Source of the DNA: RUG14871 sp045539425 | Lineage (GTDB): Bacteria; Bacillota_I; Bacilli_A; Erysipelotrichales; Erysipelotrichaceae | Direction of reading: 5' to 3' | DNA length: 54,121 nucleotides | NCBI GenBank assembly: GCA_045539425.1 | Contig: JAZQFH010000018.1 | Coordinates: 1-54,121 of the forward strand | Shown: piece by piece, positions 15,460-24,299 of the stretch | How the letters are laid out: each line of letters starts with the position of its first letter | Numbering within the stretch: position 1 is the stretch's first letter | Program-made: the position numbers and the translations under genes | Notes under the pieces: model-generated | What the model was told of the DNA's origin: nothing | What the model saw: only the letters and a program-made list of their open reading frames with translations | The model's database searches: none

Positions 15460-16611
15460 TTACTTCCCGGTTTTGCGCAAGAGTGCCTCATGGAAGAGAA
15501 TCATGCATCCCGCAAGAATACTGAGGTAGAGCGGAAGGATCCAAAGTCCGGTCTTTTGCGCCAGAAAGCCGAAGAACGGCGGCATAAATGAAGTCCCGAG
15601 ATAGGCGCTTGCCATCTGCACGCCGATGATCTGCTGGGAATACTCCGTACCGAAAGAATCCGGAACCGCGTGGATCAAAGACGGGAAGATCGGGGCACAG
15701 CCTGCTCCGATGATGAGAAGTCCCGCCAAGCTGAGAGGATCCGAGAAGTTCTGCATAAGACAGAAAAGCCCCGCAAGGATGACTGCCATGCCGCAGCGGA
15801 CCATCTGCCTGTCATTCAGCTTCAGCGTCAGAAAACCGCTGAATGCTCTGCCGAGCGTGATTCCGCTGTAAAAAAGCGAGGCAAAGCGTGCCGCGAGCAC
15901 CTTGTCGATGCCTTTGACACCTGATAGCCATGTAGCTGCCCATAATCCGCTGCTCTGCTCGAAAGCGCAGTAGCAGAAAAACGTGAGAAGCAGCTCTTTT
16001 ACGCCCGGAATCTGAAACAGCTCCCGCAATGAAAGATGCCGTCCGATGCTCTCCTCATTTGCGCTCCCCTTCTTCCAGAGCGGAAGCGCGCAAAGAAGAA
16101 GCACGGAAAGCGCAAGCTGGATCCACCCGACGCGCCTGTAACCTGCCTGCCAGCCCAGCTGAGCGGACAGAGCGGCACTCATGATCAGCGGGCCAATCGA
16201 AGCCCCGATTCCCCACATGCAGTGCAGCCAGCTCATGTGCCGGCTTTTATAATGCAGAGCCACATAGTTGTTCAGTGCGGTATCAATACTGCCTGCCGCA
16301 AGTCCGTAGGGCAAAGCAAGCAGACAGAGATGAATGTATTTTGTGCTTATGGAAAACCCGAAGAGCGTAAGTGCACTTAACAGCGTGGAAAGAGCCGTTA
16401 CTGTCCCCGTGGAGAAGCGGCGTATCAGCCGGTCGGAATTCAGAGAAGAGATCACCGTCCCCAGAGAAATCAGCAGGAAGATGATTCCCGATGCGGATAC
16501 GGGTACGCCCAGCTCCGGATAGGCACTCGGCCAGGCCGAACCCAAAAGCGAATCCGGAAGCCCAAGCGAGATAAAGGCCAGATAGATCATGACAAGCAGC
16601 AGATGAACCAT
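15460..16611 (-). CDS. MFS transporter (fucose-permease-like, 12 TM)
   Basis: A 383-aa integral membrane protein with about 12 hydrophobic segments. The N-terminal half shows YLAFISLGLPDSLLGSAWP, a pattern common in the FucP/sugar-permease branch, and the middle loop lies near KKGSANEESIG. Substrate unknown. The open frame extends upstream to 16749, but that part is the tRNA-Leu gene and its terminator read as codons. I therefore start at ATG 16611, which has GGGGAG 7 nt upstream. No promoter is obvious between the terminator and the start, so it may rely on read-through. Confidence 0.9.
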   Translation of the reverse strand: MVHLLLVMIYLAFISLGLPDSLLGSAWPSAYPELGVPVSASGIIFLLISLGTVISSLNSDRLIRRFSTGTVTALSTLLSALTLFGFSISTKYIHLCLLALPYGLAAGSIDTALNNYVALHYKSRHMSWLHCMWGIGASIGPLIMSAALSAQLGWQAGYRRVGWIQLALSVLLLCALPLWKKGSANEESIGRHLSLRELFQIPGVKELLLTFFCYCAFEQSSGLWAATWLSGVKGIDKVLAARFASLFYSGITLGRAFSGFLTLKLNDRQMVRCGMAVILAGLFCLMQNFSDPLSLAGLLIIGAGCAPIFPSLIHAVPDSFGTEYSQQIIGVQMASAYLGTSFMPPFFGFLAQKTGLWILPLYLSILAGCMILFHEALLRKTGK

Positions 16612-16633
16612 AAACAACTCCCCGACAGTCCGG

Positions 16634-16667
16634 CAAAAGAAAAGCATCCGGATCTCTCCGAATGCTT
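16634..16667 (-). terminator. Terminator of tRNA-Leu / nusG transcript
   Basis: On the minus strand AAGCATTCGGA-GAGA-TCCGGATGCTT (one G-T pair) then TTCTTTT. Confidence 0.8.
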
Positions 16668-16677
16668 CATTTTCGTA

Positions 16678-16763
16678 TGGTGCGGAAAAAGGGACTTGAA
16701 CCCTCACGATATTGCTACCACTAGAACCTGAATCTAGCGCGTCTGCCATTCCGCCATTTCCGC
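16678..16763 (-). tRNA. tRNA-Leu(CAG)
   Basis: An 86-nt class II tRNA with acceptor GCGGAAA/TTTCCGC, D arm, anticodon stem CTAGA/TCTAG around TTCAGGT (anticodon CAG), a long variable arm, a GGTTCAAGTCC T arm and an encoded CCA. It starts 31 bp after the nusG stop on the same strand and is probably processed from the rpmG-secE-nusG transcript. Confidence 0.96.
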
Positions 16764-16794
16764 AGCTTAGGCCGGAACCTGTCCGACCTTTATT

Positions 16795-17343
16795 TTATAA
16801 CTCAACTTTCTGTAAGTCAATATATGGAATTTCAGTTGGTGTTTCTCTTCCGAACAGGATCGTCAGCACTGTTGCCGTCTGCGCATCATCGTTCAGGGAG
16901 TCAACCGTTCCTTCGATTCCGGAGAACGGACCGTTCAGAATACGGACGCGGTCACCGATTGCAAAGTTGATCTCGATGTTCTTTTCGCCCATGCCCATTC
17001 TCTGCAGGATGACTTCAATTTCCTTTTCGCTGACCGGGAACGGTTTGGCACCGCCGCCGCTCGAGCCGATGAATCCCGTGACACCCGGAGTGTTCCGGAC
17101 GACGTACCAGGCTTCATCCGTCATGATCATTTCCACGAACAGATAACCCGGGAACAGGTTTTTCATCTTGGTGTTTTTCTTACCGTTTTTGTATTCGATT
17201 TCTTCCTCTTCCGCTACGACAACACGGAACAGGTTATCCTCGATTCCCATCGTTTCCATACGGCGGACCAGATTGTCCTTGACACGGTTTTCATGTCCCG
17301 CATAGGTATTAACGACGTACCATTCCTTTTTATTCTCTTCCAT
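16795..17343 (-). CDS. nusG: Transcription termination/antitermination factor NusG
   Basis: A 182-aa RNA polymerase elongation factor. The NGN domain begins WYVVNTYAGHENRVKDNL and includes LFPGYLFVEM; the KOW motif is GDRVRILNGPFSGIEGTV near residue 130. It follows secE by 5 bp in the usual rpmG-secE-nusG order. Confidence 0.98.
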   Translation of the reverse strand: MEENKKEWYVVNTYAGHENRVKDNLVRRMETMGIEDNLFRVVVAEEEEIEYKNGKKNTKMKNLFPGYLFVEMIMTDEAWYVVRNTPGVTGFIGSSGGGAKPFPVSEKEIEVILQRMGMGEKNIEINFAIGDRVRILNGPFSGIEGTVDSLNDDAQTATVLTILFGRETPTEIPYIDLQKVEL

Positions 17344-17348
17344 AACGC

Positions 17349-17531
17349 TTATGCTCCGATGCCGAACACTTTGAGGAACTGTGCAACAGCGAATTCACAT
17401 AATACGAAATATGCTGCAAATAAAGCCACGAAAATAACTACAGTCTCGGTATCCTTGACCATGTCATCTTTTTTCGGCCATCTGACTTTTTTGATCTCTT
17501 CCTTGATTCCTTCAATACTGAACCATTTCAT
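17349..17531 (-). CDS. secE: Preprotein translocase subunit SecE
   Basis: A 60-aa single-span subunit of the SecYEG channel. The amphipathic helix ends in KKVRWPKKDDM, the conserved SecE segment, and one transmembrane helix follows (about 31-55). It sits between rpmG and nusG as in most bacteria. Confidence 0.96.
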   Translation of the reverse strand: MKWFSIEGIKEEIKKVRWPKKDDMVKDTETVVIFVALFAAYFVLCEFAVAQFLKVFGIGA

Positions 17532-17546
17532 GCTTGGGTCCTCCCG

Positions 17547-17705
17547 TTATTTTGTTTCCTTGTGCAGAGTATGCGTCCCGCACTTCTTACAGAATTTCAT
17601 CAGTTCCAGACGTTCTGATTTCTGTGTTTTATTACGCATCGTGGTGTAATTCCGTGACAGACAAACACTGCAGGTAAGGATTACTTTGTTCTTTTTGTCA
17701 GCCAT
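17547..17705 (-). CDS. rpmG: 50S ribosomal protein L33 (zinc-binding form)
   Basis: A 52-aa protein, M-A-D-K-K-N-K-V at the start. It has two Cys pairs (CSVC at 12-15 and CKKC near 38-41), so this is the zinc-containing version. NYTTMRNK in the middle matches L33. GGAGG precedes the ATG by about 11 nt. It is the first gene of the rpmG-secE-nusG operon. Confidence 0.95.
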   Translation of the reverse strand: MADKKNKVILTCSVCLSRNYTTMRNKTQKSERLELMKFCKKCGTHTLHKETK

Positions 17706-17734
17706 AAAAAAAACACCCTCCTTGTGTATTCACA

Positions 17735-17763
17735 AGTATAACAGAATTATTCCAGAGTTGCAA
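17735..17763 (-). promoter_or_regulatory. Promoter of rpmG-secE-nusG
   Basis: TTGCAA (17758-17763), 17 bp, TATACT (17735-17740) on the minus strand. It lies across the end of the upstream 116-aa gene. Confidence 0.75.
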
Positions 17764-18097
17764 TAGCCTTTTTCGTCTCTTCCAACAGCTCCAGCCGTGC
17801 TTCATTCAGCGCATCCGTGACTAAGAGGAAGCCTTCCAGATGGCCCTGCATGTAGGCGTCTTTCACCCTGCGGCTGCTGGCACTTCTTCTTGTCTTGATG
17901 AAGCTGACAAGTCCCGTCAGATTATTCGGATTGGAGTGGAGGTAGTCCAGGCAGAGGTTGATTGCTTCCGCGCAGCCCTGCTGAAAATACGGACTGTTGT
18001 CTCCGTAGCTGATGTTTTCAAAGCGGTCAACCAGATAGTCATAATAGCTGGAGTATTCCTTAATGGAATGCACTGCGATCACATGCGGTTTACTCAT
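17747..18097 (-). CDS. Conserved-looking small helical protein, unknown function
   Basis: A 116-aa soluble protein with no transmembrane segment or motif I recognise. It looks mostly alpha-helical, with a basic patch KTRRSASSRRVKD (about 68-80) and a C-terminal amphipathic helix. Its start overlaps the end of the XpaC-like gene by 4 bp, so the two are coupled. Both sit between sigH and rpmG, where B. subtilis has no gene. Confidence 0.8.
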   Translation of the reverse strand: MSKPHVIAVHSIKEYSSYYDYLVDRFENISYGDNSPYFQQGCAEAINLCLDYLHSNPNNLTGLVSFIKTRRSASSRRVKDAYMQGHLEGFLLVTDALNEARLELLEETKKAIATLE

Positions 18098-19029
18098 CTT
18101 ACTTTCTCCTTGATCTTATCCAGATCGGATATGACACCGTCACCCTTCAGAATCGCTTCGAGAGTGCTCATATTGATATTCATGTTCACGATGTCTTCCT
18201 GATTGATGGAGGACATGGTGTTCTTCAAGGCATCGTTGGCCAGGTTGATGATGTTGATCAGTTTCTCTTCCTGCTGCTTGATGTCGCTTTCCAGATAGTA
18301 GTTGCCTTTCATCTGGCGGTAGTTTTCCAGAATCTCCAGAAGCATCGGCAGATAGTACTGATACGTCTTACGGATGCGGTCATCATCCATCTTCAGACCC
18401 TTCTCTTCCAGATTCTTTAAGGTAGTCAGTAAAGAGGAAGTGATATAGAGGGCATTGGAGATTTCCTGATGCTCGATATCCACGTTGTATTCATTGACCT
18501 TTTCAATGTAGTACTCCGCCATCTTGGCTTTCTCTTCCACCTTGATTTCTTCACGGAAGTACTCATTGGCATCCAGATAATCCACCAGGCGGTTATAGCT
18601 GGAGACATCCGCATTCAGAAGATCATAGAGCGTGCTGACTTCAAAGCTGTTATAAAAGACGGAAACGCTCTTCATCATGTCGCTGTCATTGTCAACCTTC
18701 TTCAGGTAGACTTCCGGCGTCAGAGCCATCTTTTCATTCTTGGCAAAATATTCCCTCAGACGTTCCTGCGCCTTGTTTTCCTTGGCGGAATAGCGGCGTT
18801 TGGTGGTGGTCTTTACATTATTGTAAGAAGACGTGGTTTGATTGCCCTGCAGCACCGTTTTCTTTTTGTTACGGCTAACGAAAAAGGACAGAATAAAGAA
18901 TAATAACAGTAATGGCATAACAACCTCACTTAAAAAATAGAAAAACGGAAAGTAATAGAAAAAATCCTCCAGGATGGCTATACCGAAAAACAATGCGATT
19001 GCAATTAATCTGAAATTTCTCATATTCAT
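18094..19029 (-). CDS. XpaC-like membrane protein
   Basis: A 311-aa protein with two close N-terminal transmembrane segments (about 6-25 and 32-50), then a basic linker and a long helical cytoplasmic domain. The segment KTYQYYLPMLLEILENYRQM and the following KLINIINLANDAL resemble the XpaC family (named for 5-bromo-4-chloroindolyl phosphate hydrolysis), often found next to TelA-like toxic-anion resistance proteins. No TelA gene is near. A TATAAT box lies about 27 nt upstream, with no clear ribosome site. It overlaps the 116-aa gene. Confidence 0.72.
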   Translation of the reverse strand: MNMRNFRLIAIALFFGIAILEDFFYYFPFFYFLSEVVMPLLLLFFILSFFVSRNKKKTVLQGNQTTSSYNNVKTTTKRRYSAKENKAQERLREYFAKNEKMALTPEVYLKKVDNDSDMMKSVSVFYNSFEVSTLYDLLNADVSSYNRLVDYLDANEYFREEIKVEEKAKMAEYYIEKVNEYNVDIEHQEISNALYITSSLLTTLKNLEEKGLKMDDDRIRKTYQYYLPMLLEILENYRQMKGNYYLESDIKQQEEKLINIINLANDALKNTMSSINQEDIVNMNINMSTLEAILKGDGVISDLDKIKEKVR

Positions 19030-19069
19030 AGTTACGTACCTGTTTCAATTATAGCACGTATTTTTATGA

Positions 19070-19837
19070 TTACCGATTATTTTCTCCCCCGTCTCCGTTT
19101 TGCTCCGCCTTAGTGCGTATGGCGCGCATGATCGCGGTCGCTTCCTCCTTTGTGATGTGCATCAGCTTGGCAATCTCGGCATACTTATAGCCGCGCATGC
19201 GGTAAGAAAGAACCATGCGCTCCTTTTCCTGCAGATCAGAGTAGAGCGGATCGTCTTCATAGCTGTGCTCTTCCACTTCCTTCTCGCGCTCCATCCGCTG
19301 CTTCAGACGGTAGATGACGTTATCCACCTTCTTCTCATTGATGGAAAGCTTCTCGGCAATCTCCCGGTACTTATATCCTTTTAAGCGCATGCGGACGATC
19401 GTCTGATCCATCGGAGGCAGCTCTTTAATGATATCCTCCGCCTCCGGATGACGTGCAGGCTTCTCCGCCACTAAGCTCAGATAGGTGTTCGGATTATCCT
19501 CCGAGATCACCTTGTCCAAAGAAAGCAGATTGCGCCTCTCAAAGATGCGGTTATGCTTCAGGGTATAATTGCGTATCTGACGCTTGATAAAAAGATAGGC
19601 ATACCCCTCCAGAGGAACCTGAGAGTCGATATCATAGGTACGGATCGCCCTGTCCAAGGCGATCAACCCCTCCTGATACAGATCATCTCTGTCCGATGGA
19701 TAGGATATGCCGAGTTTAATTTCGCGTGCAATTACAATTCCGATCAGATTGGAAAGGCGCTGCAGCAATTCCTGCTGCGCTTTTTCATCTTCCAAACGAT
19801 AGGCTTCAATGATGTCTTTTTCAACTGTTCCGGACAT
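19070..19837 (-). CDS. sigH: Sigma-70 family factor, SigH-like, with two region-4 domains
   Basis: A 255-aa sigma factor. Region 2 is visible as DLYQEGLIALDRAIRTYD with EGYAYLFIKRQIRN. A first region 4 holds KYREIAEKLSINEKKVDNVIYR and a second, about 75 residues later, holds KYAEIAKLMHITKEEATAIMRA. Each is preceded by a similar helix (MRLKG or YRMRG). Ordinary SigH has one region 4. The position, rlmB-sigH-...-rpmG-secE-nusG, matches the B. subtilis sigH locus and supports the name. The start overlaps the end of rlmB by 17 bp. yacP, normally between rlmB and sigH, is absent. Confidence 0.85.
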   Translation of the reverse strand: MSGTVEKDIIEAYRLEDEKAQQELLQRLSNLIGIVIAREIKLGISYPSDRDDLYQEGLIALDRAIRTYDIDSQVPLEGYAYLFIKRQIRNYTLKHNRIFERRNLLSLDKVISEDNPNTYLSLVAEKPARHPEAEDIIKELPPMDQTIVRMRLKGYKYREIAEKLSINEKKVDNVIYRLKQRMEREKEVEEHSYEDDPLYSDLQEKERMVLSYRMRGYKYAEIAKLMHITKEEATAIMRAIRTKAEQNGDGGENNR

Positions 19838-20573
19838 ACGAGGACTCCTTATCTAGCGGATGCCGCTGATTAAAGACCTCGTAAAGCATCACTCCTGCAG
19901 CCACCGAAGCATTCAGGGAGGTGATCTGCCCTTTCATCGGCAGAACCACACTGTAATCCAGCTGTTCCTTGACCAGCCGGGAAATCCCGAAGCCTTCCGA
20001 ACCGATGACCAGAACCAGCGGCATGTCATAGGAGACAGCCCGGTAGTCCCTCGCTTCGTTATTGTCGGCACCGCATACCCAGTAACCCATCTTCTTTAGT
20101 GCCTTCAGCGTCTCGGACAGATTGGTCACTTCCGCAACCCTGACCGTGTCGATCGCCCCGCAGGAGACTTTCGCAACCGTGGAATTTAAAGAGACGGAAC
20201 GGTTTTTCCGAATGATGACGCCATCAACTTCAACAGCATCACACGTTCTCAGGATCGCTCCCAGATTATGCGGATCCTCCAAGGAATCCAGCATCAGTAA
20301 AAGCGGGAGCTTTCCCTGCGGGATACTTTCCAGCAATTCATCCAGTGAATAGGTACGGAAGTCTTCGATTTCCGCATAGACTCCCTGATGGTTTTCCTTC
20401 GTCAGGGCATCCATTTCTTTCCGCGTAACGTAGCTGATCCTGATATTCTGCTTCTTCGCAAGGTTCTCAATCTCCTCATTTCTGGAGTCTTTCACGATCA
20501 GCAGTCTGCGGAAATCCCGTTTGTTTTTCAGCAGTTGAATTACCGTATTTTTCCCATAAACACATTGTGCCAT
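19821..20573 (-). CDS. rlmB: 23S rRNA 2'-O-methyltransferase RlmB / TrmH family
   Basis: A 250-aa SPOUT methyltransferase. The N-terminal substrate-binding domain begins YGKNTVIQLL. The three family motifs are DSLEDPHNLGAILRT, LVIGSEGFGIS and LPMKGQITSLNASVAAGVML, which form the knot that binds SAM. In B. subtilis the orthologue is yacO, next to sigH as here. Confidence 0.94.
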   Translation of the reverse strand: MAQCVYGKNTVIQLLKNKRDFRRLLIVKDSRNEEIENLAKKQNIRISYVTRKEMDALTKENHQGVYAEIEDFRTYSLDELLESIPQGKLPLLLMLDSLEDPHNLGAILRTCDAVEVDGVIIRKNRSVSLNSTVAKVSCGAIDTVRVAEVTNLSETLKALKKMGYWVCGADNNEARDYRAVSYDMPLVLVIGSEGFGISRLVKEQLDYSVVLPMKGQITSLNASVAAGVMLYEVFNQRHPLDKESSYVRNS

Positions 20574-20748
20574 ATTTCACGTCTCTCTTTCGTCTCAACT
20601 TTTTACGAGAAATCCACCATTTTGTGTGGAATTCTTCTATATTTTACCATGTTTCACTAATTCCGCACTTCCCTATGGCGGAAATTAATGTCAACCCGCA
20701 AGGGAAAAGAGGTGCAAGTTATGGTATATTTATAGCGGAAAAGAGAGT

Positions 20749-21981
20749 ATGCACATGAAAGAAAAAAGACAGTTTCCCTATGTCGTAGTCAACAAAAAAC
20801 AGGAAGCGACCCTGAAGAAGAAATATCCCTGGGTATACGGGGAAGAGATCACAGAGCGCGGCGGAACATTTGAGAACGGCTGCATCTGCGACGTCTTCTC
20901 ACAGAAAGGGAGCTACCTCGGCAGCGGACTTTACTCCGAGAAGAGCAAGATCACTGTCCGCATTCTTTCCCGCAACGCGAATGAAACATTCACGGATGCC
21001 TTCTGGAAACGGCGCATCCGCTATGCCCTCGATTACCGCAAGACGGTCCTAACGCCTGAGGAATTCAACTGCTGCCGGCTCATCTTCGGAGAGGCGGACG
21101 GCTTCCCCGGTCTGACGGTTGACCGCTTCAATCATATTCTTGTCGCCCAGGTGCTCTCGTTTGGCATCGACAGACTGCGCCCTCTGCTATATGAGGAACT
21201 GCTCAAGCAGCTGAAAGATATGGGAGAGGACGTCACGGGCATCTATGAGCGCAACGACTCTCAAATCCGTGATCTGGAAGGCTTGAAGCGCTATGAAGGC
21301 TGGTATGAAGGTCTGAGTCATCCCGAAAGCACGGTGGATACCATTACCGAAAACGGCATAAAGTACATCGTCGACTTCAAGGACGGCCAGAAGACAGGAT
21401 ACTTCCTGGATCAGAAATTCAACCGCCGCGCCGTGGGAGAGATTGCCCACGGAAAGACGGTTCTTGACTGCTGCACCCATACGGGCAGCTTTGCGCTCAA
21501 TGCCGCCAAAGGCGGAGCGCTCCACGTGACTGCCGTCGATATCTCCGCCTATGCCTTAGAGCAGGCCAGAAAACATGCGGAGCTGAACGGTCTTAGCGAG
21601 CGTATGGATTTCATTGAAGCCGACGTCTTCGATCTGCTCGATGATCTGAAGGCGAACCGGAAATACAATTACGATTTCATCATCCTGGATCCGCCGGCCT
21701 TTACCAAAAGCCGGAAGACCATTGAACATGCGGAAAAAGGCTACCGCGAGATCAACCGCAAAGCCATGCAGCTGTTGCCGCGTGGCGGGTATCTTGCCAC
21801 CTGCTCCTGCTCGCACTTCATGAGCCGCGAGCGCTTTGAGGCGATGCTGCAGAAAGCGGCGGATGAAGCCGGCGTGGAACTGAAACAGATCGAATGCCGC
21901 CAGCAGGGCAAGGACCATCCGATCTTATGGAATGTTCCCGAAACCAGTTATCTGAAATTCTATCTCTTCCAGATCTGTTAG
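20749..21981 (+). CDS. Class I SAM-dependent rRNA methyltransferase, RlmI-like with PUA domain
   Basis: A 410-aa protein with an N-terminal PUA RNA-binding domain (LKKKYPWVYGEEI to RILSRN, about 20-80). A central domain contains GEADGFPGLTVDRF and GQKTGYFLDQKFNRR. The C-terminal methyltransferase fold has VLDCCTHTGSFALNAAKGGA, DPPAFTKSR and ATCSCSHFM. This is the RlmI (m5C) family; the exact site is unknown. A second Met at 20755 is an alternative start. It shares its layout with 28030-29220. It runs into the isomerase-like gene 18 bp downstream, so they are probably one operon. Confidence 0.92.
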   Translation: MHMKEKRQFPYVVVNKKQEATLKKKYPWVYGEEITERGGTFENGCICDVFSQKGSYLGSGLYSEKSKITVRILSRNANETFTDAFWKRRIRYALDYRKTVLTPEEFNCCRLIFGEADGFPGLTVDRFNHILVAQVLSFGIDRLRPLLYEELLKQLKDMGEDVTGIYERNDSQIRDLEGLKRYEGWYEGLSHPESTVDTITENGIKYIVDFKDGQKTGYFLDQKFNRRAVGEIAHGKTVLDCCTHTGSFALNAAKGGALHVTAVDISAYALEQARKHAELNGLSERMDFIEADVFDLLDDLKANRKYNYDFIILDPPAFTKSRKTIEHAEKGYREINRKAMQLLPRGGYLATCSCSHFMSRERFEAMLQKAADEAGVELKQIECRQQGKDHPILWNVPETSYLKFYLFQIC

Positions 21982-21999
21982 AAAACGAGGTGTTTATAC

Positions 22000-22782
22000 A
22001 TGCGGAAAGCATTAAAATGTGCGCTGGACAAAGACCAGATTCTCTTTAAGAATACGCTGAGCGAGATCGATGCCTTTGAGGTCCATCTCTTCGGCGATGA
22101 GCGGGATGATTTTTCCCTCTATCCGTTAATGGAAAAACCGCTGACAACCATCCACTATGCCTTATGGCGCTCGGATATTTTAGATATTGCCAGGGAATTT
22201 GAAAGCGACTACTGCAAAAACGTGTTCGAACTGGCAAAGAAAGCCGATGTCGGCATCGTTTTACACGCGGAAAGCCGCTCCTTCAACATCTACAACAAGC
22301 CGGATGTCGAAGCCTTCTGCGCCTATGCCAGAGAACAGGGTGTCAAGCTCCACATTGAGAACTGCTACCGCAACAACGGTGCCATTGAGGCGCTGGAAAT
22401 CATGGATTACATCCGCCACAGAGTGGATAAGCAGCGGGTGTTCCCGCTTCTGGACATCTGCCACCTGATGATGAGCGAGATGAGCTTCAAATATGATGAG
22501 CTCTCCATTCCGAAAGCCATCGAAGCCTATAAGAGCCCCTGCTTCAAGATCCATCTGAACGACTGCATCGGCAGCGGCGAAAAAGAGACCGGAGGCATCC
22601 ACGGGACCAACTTCTCCCATAACCAGTATCTGTTAAACAACATCCTCTGGAAACTCTTCAACCTCGAAAAAGAGGGCTATCATGCCGACCTGATTTTAGA
22701 GGTGGAAGAGAAGGACTACGTCCACGTTCCGGATGCACTGGAGCTTGCCCGCAATATCGACAAGTTCTGGAAAACCTATTAA
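22000..22782 (+). CDS. Sugar phosphate isomerase/epimerase-like TIM barrel
   Basis: A 260-aa protein of the xylose-isomerase-like (AP endonuclease 2) superfamily. Strand ends carry candidate metal and substrate ligands in barrel order: TIHYA, VLHAES, HIENCY, LDICHLM, KIHLNDC, GIHGTNFSH and LILEVEE. It has no signal peptide. The substrate is unknown. It could also be a TIM-barrel endonuclease-like relative; the Zn-binding set of true endonuclease IV is not fully evident. Confidence 0.8.
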   Translation: MRKALKCALDKDQILFKNTLSEIDAFEVHLFGDERDDFSLYPLMEKPLTTIHYALWRSDILDIAREFESDYCKNVFELAKKADVGIVLHAESRSFNIYNKPDVEAFCAYAREQGVKLHIENCYRNNGAIEALEIMDYIRHRVDKQRVFPLLDICHLMMSEMSFKYDELSIPKAIEAYKSPCFKIHLNDCIGSGEKETGGIHGTNFSHNQYLLNNILWKLFNLEKEGYHADLILEVEEKDYVHVPDALELARNIDKFWKTY

Positions 22783-22817
22783 AAAAAGAAGGTTTCCCTT
22801 CTTCCATAAACACACAA

Positions 22818-22851
22818 CAGGAGCCGCTCAGCGGCTCCTGTATTTTTCTTA
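22818..22851 (+). terminator. Terminator of the RlmI-like / isomerase operon
   Basis: CAGGAGCCGC-TCA-GCGGCTCCTG then TATTTTTCTT. Confidence 0.85.
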
Positions 22852-22852
22852 T

Positions 22853-24250
22853 TTAGAAATTCAACACTTTCAATAACAGCACCCATGCTAAGCCATAGTA
22901 GGAAACAACGGCAACCAGGTCATTGATCGTGGTGATGAACGGTCCGCTGGCAACCGCCGGGTCCACGTGGATCTTATCGAAGATGATCGGAACCACCGTA
23001 CCGACTAAGCTCGAGATCAGCATGGCCGTTAAGAGCGCAATACCCACGCAGGCACTCACACCGAAGGAGAACGCCATCGGATAACCCTTGAGGAAATGCA
23101 CATAGAGGCCGATGAAGAGGAACGAGATCGTTCCCAACAGAAGCCCGTTAAAGAAGCCAACCCGGATCTCCTTGAAGACAAGCTGCATCTTCTCCTTCGC
23201 TCCGACTTCCTCATCCATCAGAACACGGATCGTGACCGCCAGCGACTGCGTACCGACGTTACCTGCCATATCCAAAACCAGCGACTGGAAACAGACGATA
23301 ATGGCCACTTCCTTGACCACGTTTTCAAAGATGCCGACCACCGCACTGACCCCGATGCCGAGCACCAGCAGTGCCGCCAGCCACGGAAGACGCTTCTTCA
23401 TGCTGGCCAGCAGCGGCTCATCCAGATCTTCCTGCGAAGAAAGACCGCCGAGTTTGGCGTAGTCGTCATTTAATTCTTCCTGCACCGATTCCGTGATATC
23501 CTGGGCCGTGATGACACCTAAAAGGTGCTGCCCCTGATCCAGAACCGGCAGGGAGTTTTCGGAATAGTCGCGGATCTCTTCCAGACAGTCGCTGATCTTT
23601 TCATGGTCATAGACGACCGGGTAGGAAGTGATCACGAGTTCGTTAAAGGAATCGGTATCCCGCGCTTTAATCAGGTCGCGCAGGTCCACCACGCCGCAGT
23701 AGAGCCCGTTGGAATCGACGACATAGAGCGTATCGATGTTGTCGTTGTCCTCCGACTGCTTGATGAGCTCGCGCATCGCCTGCTTGACCGTATAGTAGAT
23801 ATTCAGTTTGATGAAGTTGGTCGTCATGAGGCTGCCGAGTTCATCGTCCTCATAGGACTGAATGAGACGGATCTCCTCCTCGACCTTGTCATCCATCTTT
23901 TCGAGGATCTCTTCCTCCATCCTGTCATCGATCTGCTCCAAGAGGTCAACGGCATCGTCCGTGTCCATCTCTTCCACGATCTTGGCGGCTTCGGTGATAT
24001 TGATCTCGTTCAGATAGAAGTCAACGTCATCTTTTAAGTAGGAGAAAACTTCACCGGTGCGTTCCGGACCGATGGCGTGATAGAGCTGTTTTCTGTCTTC
24101 GGCAGTTAAAAACTCCAGCGCATCCGCGATATCGGAATCGTGATAGTCTTCCAGTGCGCTCTTTAAGGAATCGTCAAACTCCATCTTGTGGATGAGTTCC
24201 ACGATTTCCTGGATATTATTATTCTGATAGTTTTCCATGTTCATATGCAT
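22853..24250 (-). CDS. mgtE: Magnesium transporter MgtE
   Basis: A 465-aa Mg2+ channel. An acidic N domain of helical repeats (DDAVDLLEQIDDRMEEEILEKMD) is followed by two CBS domains (about 135-255) that sense Mg2+, a connecting helix and five transmembrane segments. The signature GNVGTQSLAVTIR lies in TM2-3. ATGs at 24250, 24244 and 24238 are all possible starts; GGGG lies 3 or 9 nt before the first two. Two promoters may drive it, a near one (TATAAT at 24259-24264) and a far one (24417-24446) giving a structured leader of about 160 nt. Confidence 0.96.
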   Translation of the reverse strand: MHMNMENYQNNNIQEIVELIHKMEFDDSLKSALEDYHDSDIADALEFLTAEDRKQLYHAIGPERTGEVFSYLKDDVDFYLNEINITEAAKIVEEMDTDDAVDLLEQIDDRMEEEILEKMDDKVEEEIRLIQSYEDDELGSLMTTNFIKLNIYYTVKQAMRELIKQSEDNDNIDTLYVVDSNGLYCGVVDLRDLIKARDTDSFNELVITSYPVVYDHEKISDCLEEIRDYSENSLPVLDQGQHLLGVITAQDITESVQEELNDDYAKLGGLSSQEDLDEPLLASMKKRLPWLAALLVLGIGVSAVVGIFENVVKEVAIIVCFQSLVLDMAGNVGTQSLAVTIRVLMDEEVGAKEKMQLVFKEIRVGFFNGLLLGTISFLFIGLYVHFLKGYPMAFSFGVSACVGIALLTAMLISSLVGTVVPIIFDKIHVDPAVASGPFITTINDLVAVVSYYGLAWVLLLKVLNF

Positions 24251-24299
24251 TACCCCTGCGTATTATATTCAGTAATCTGCCAGAACGTGAAATGACAAT

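Noticed and set aside
16612..16749. Upstream extension of the MFS transporter frame
   Set aside because: These codons are the tRNA-Leu gene and its terminator; the real start has a ribosome site at 16611.
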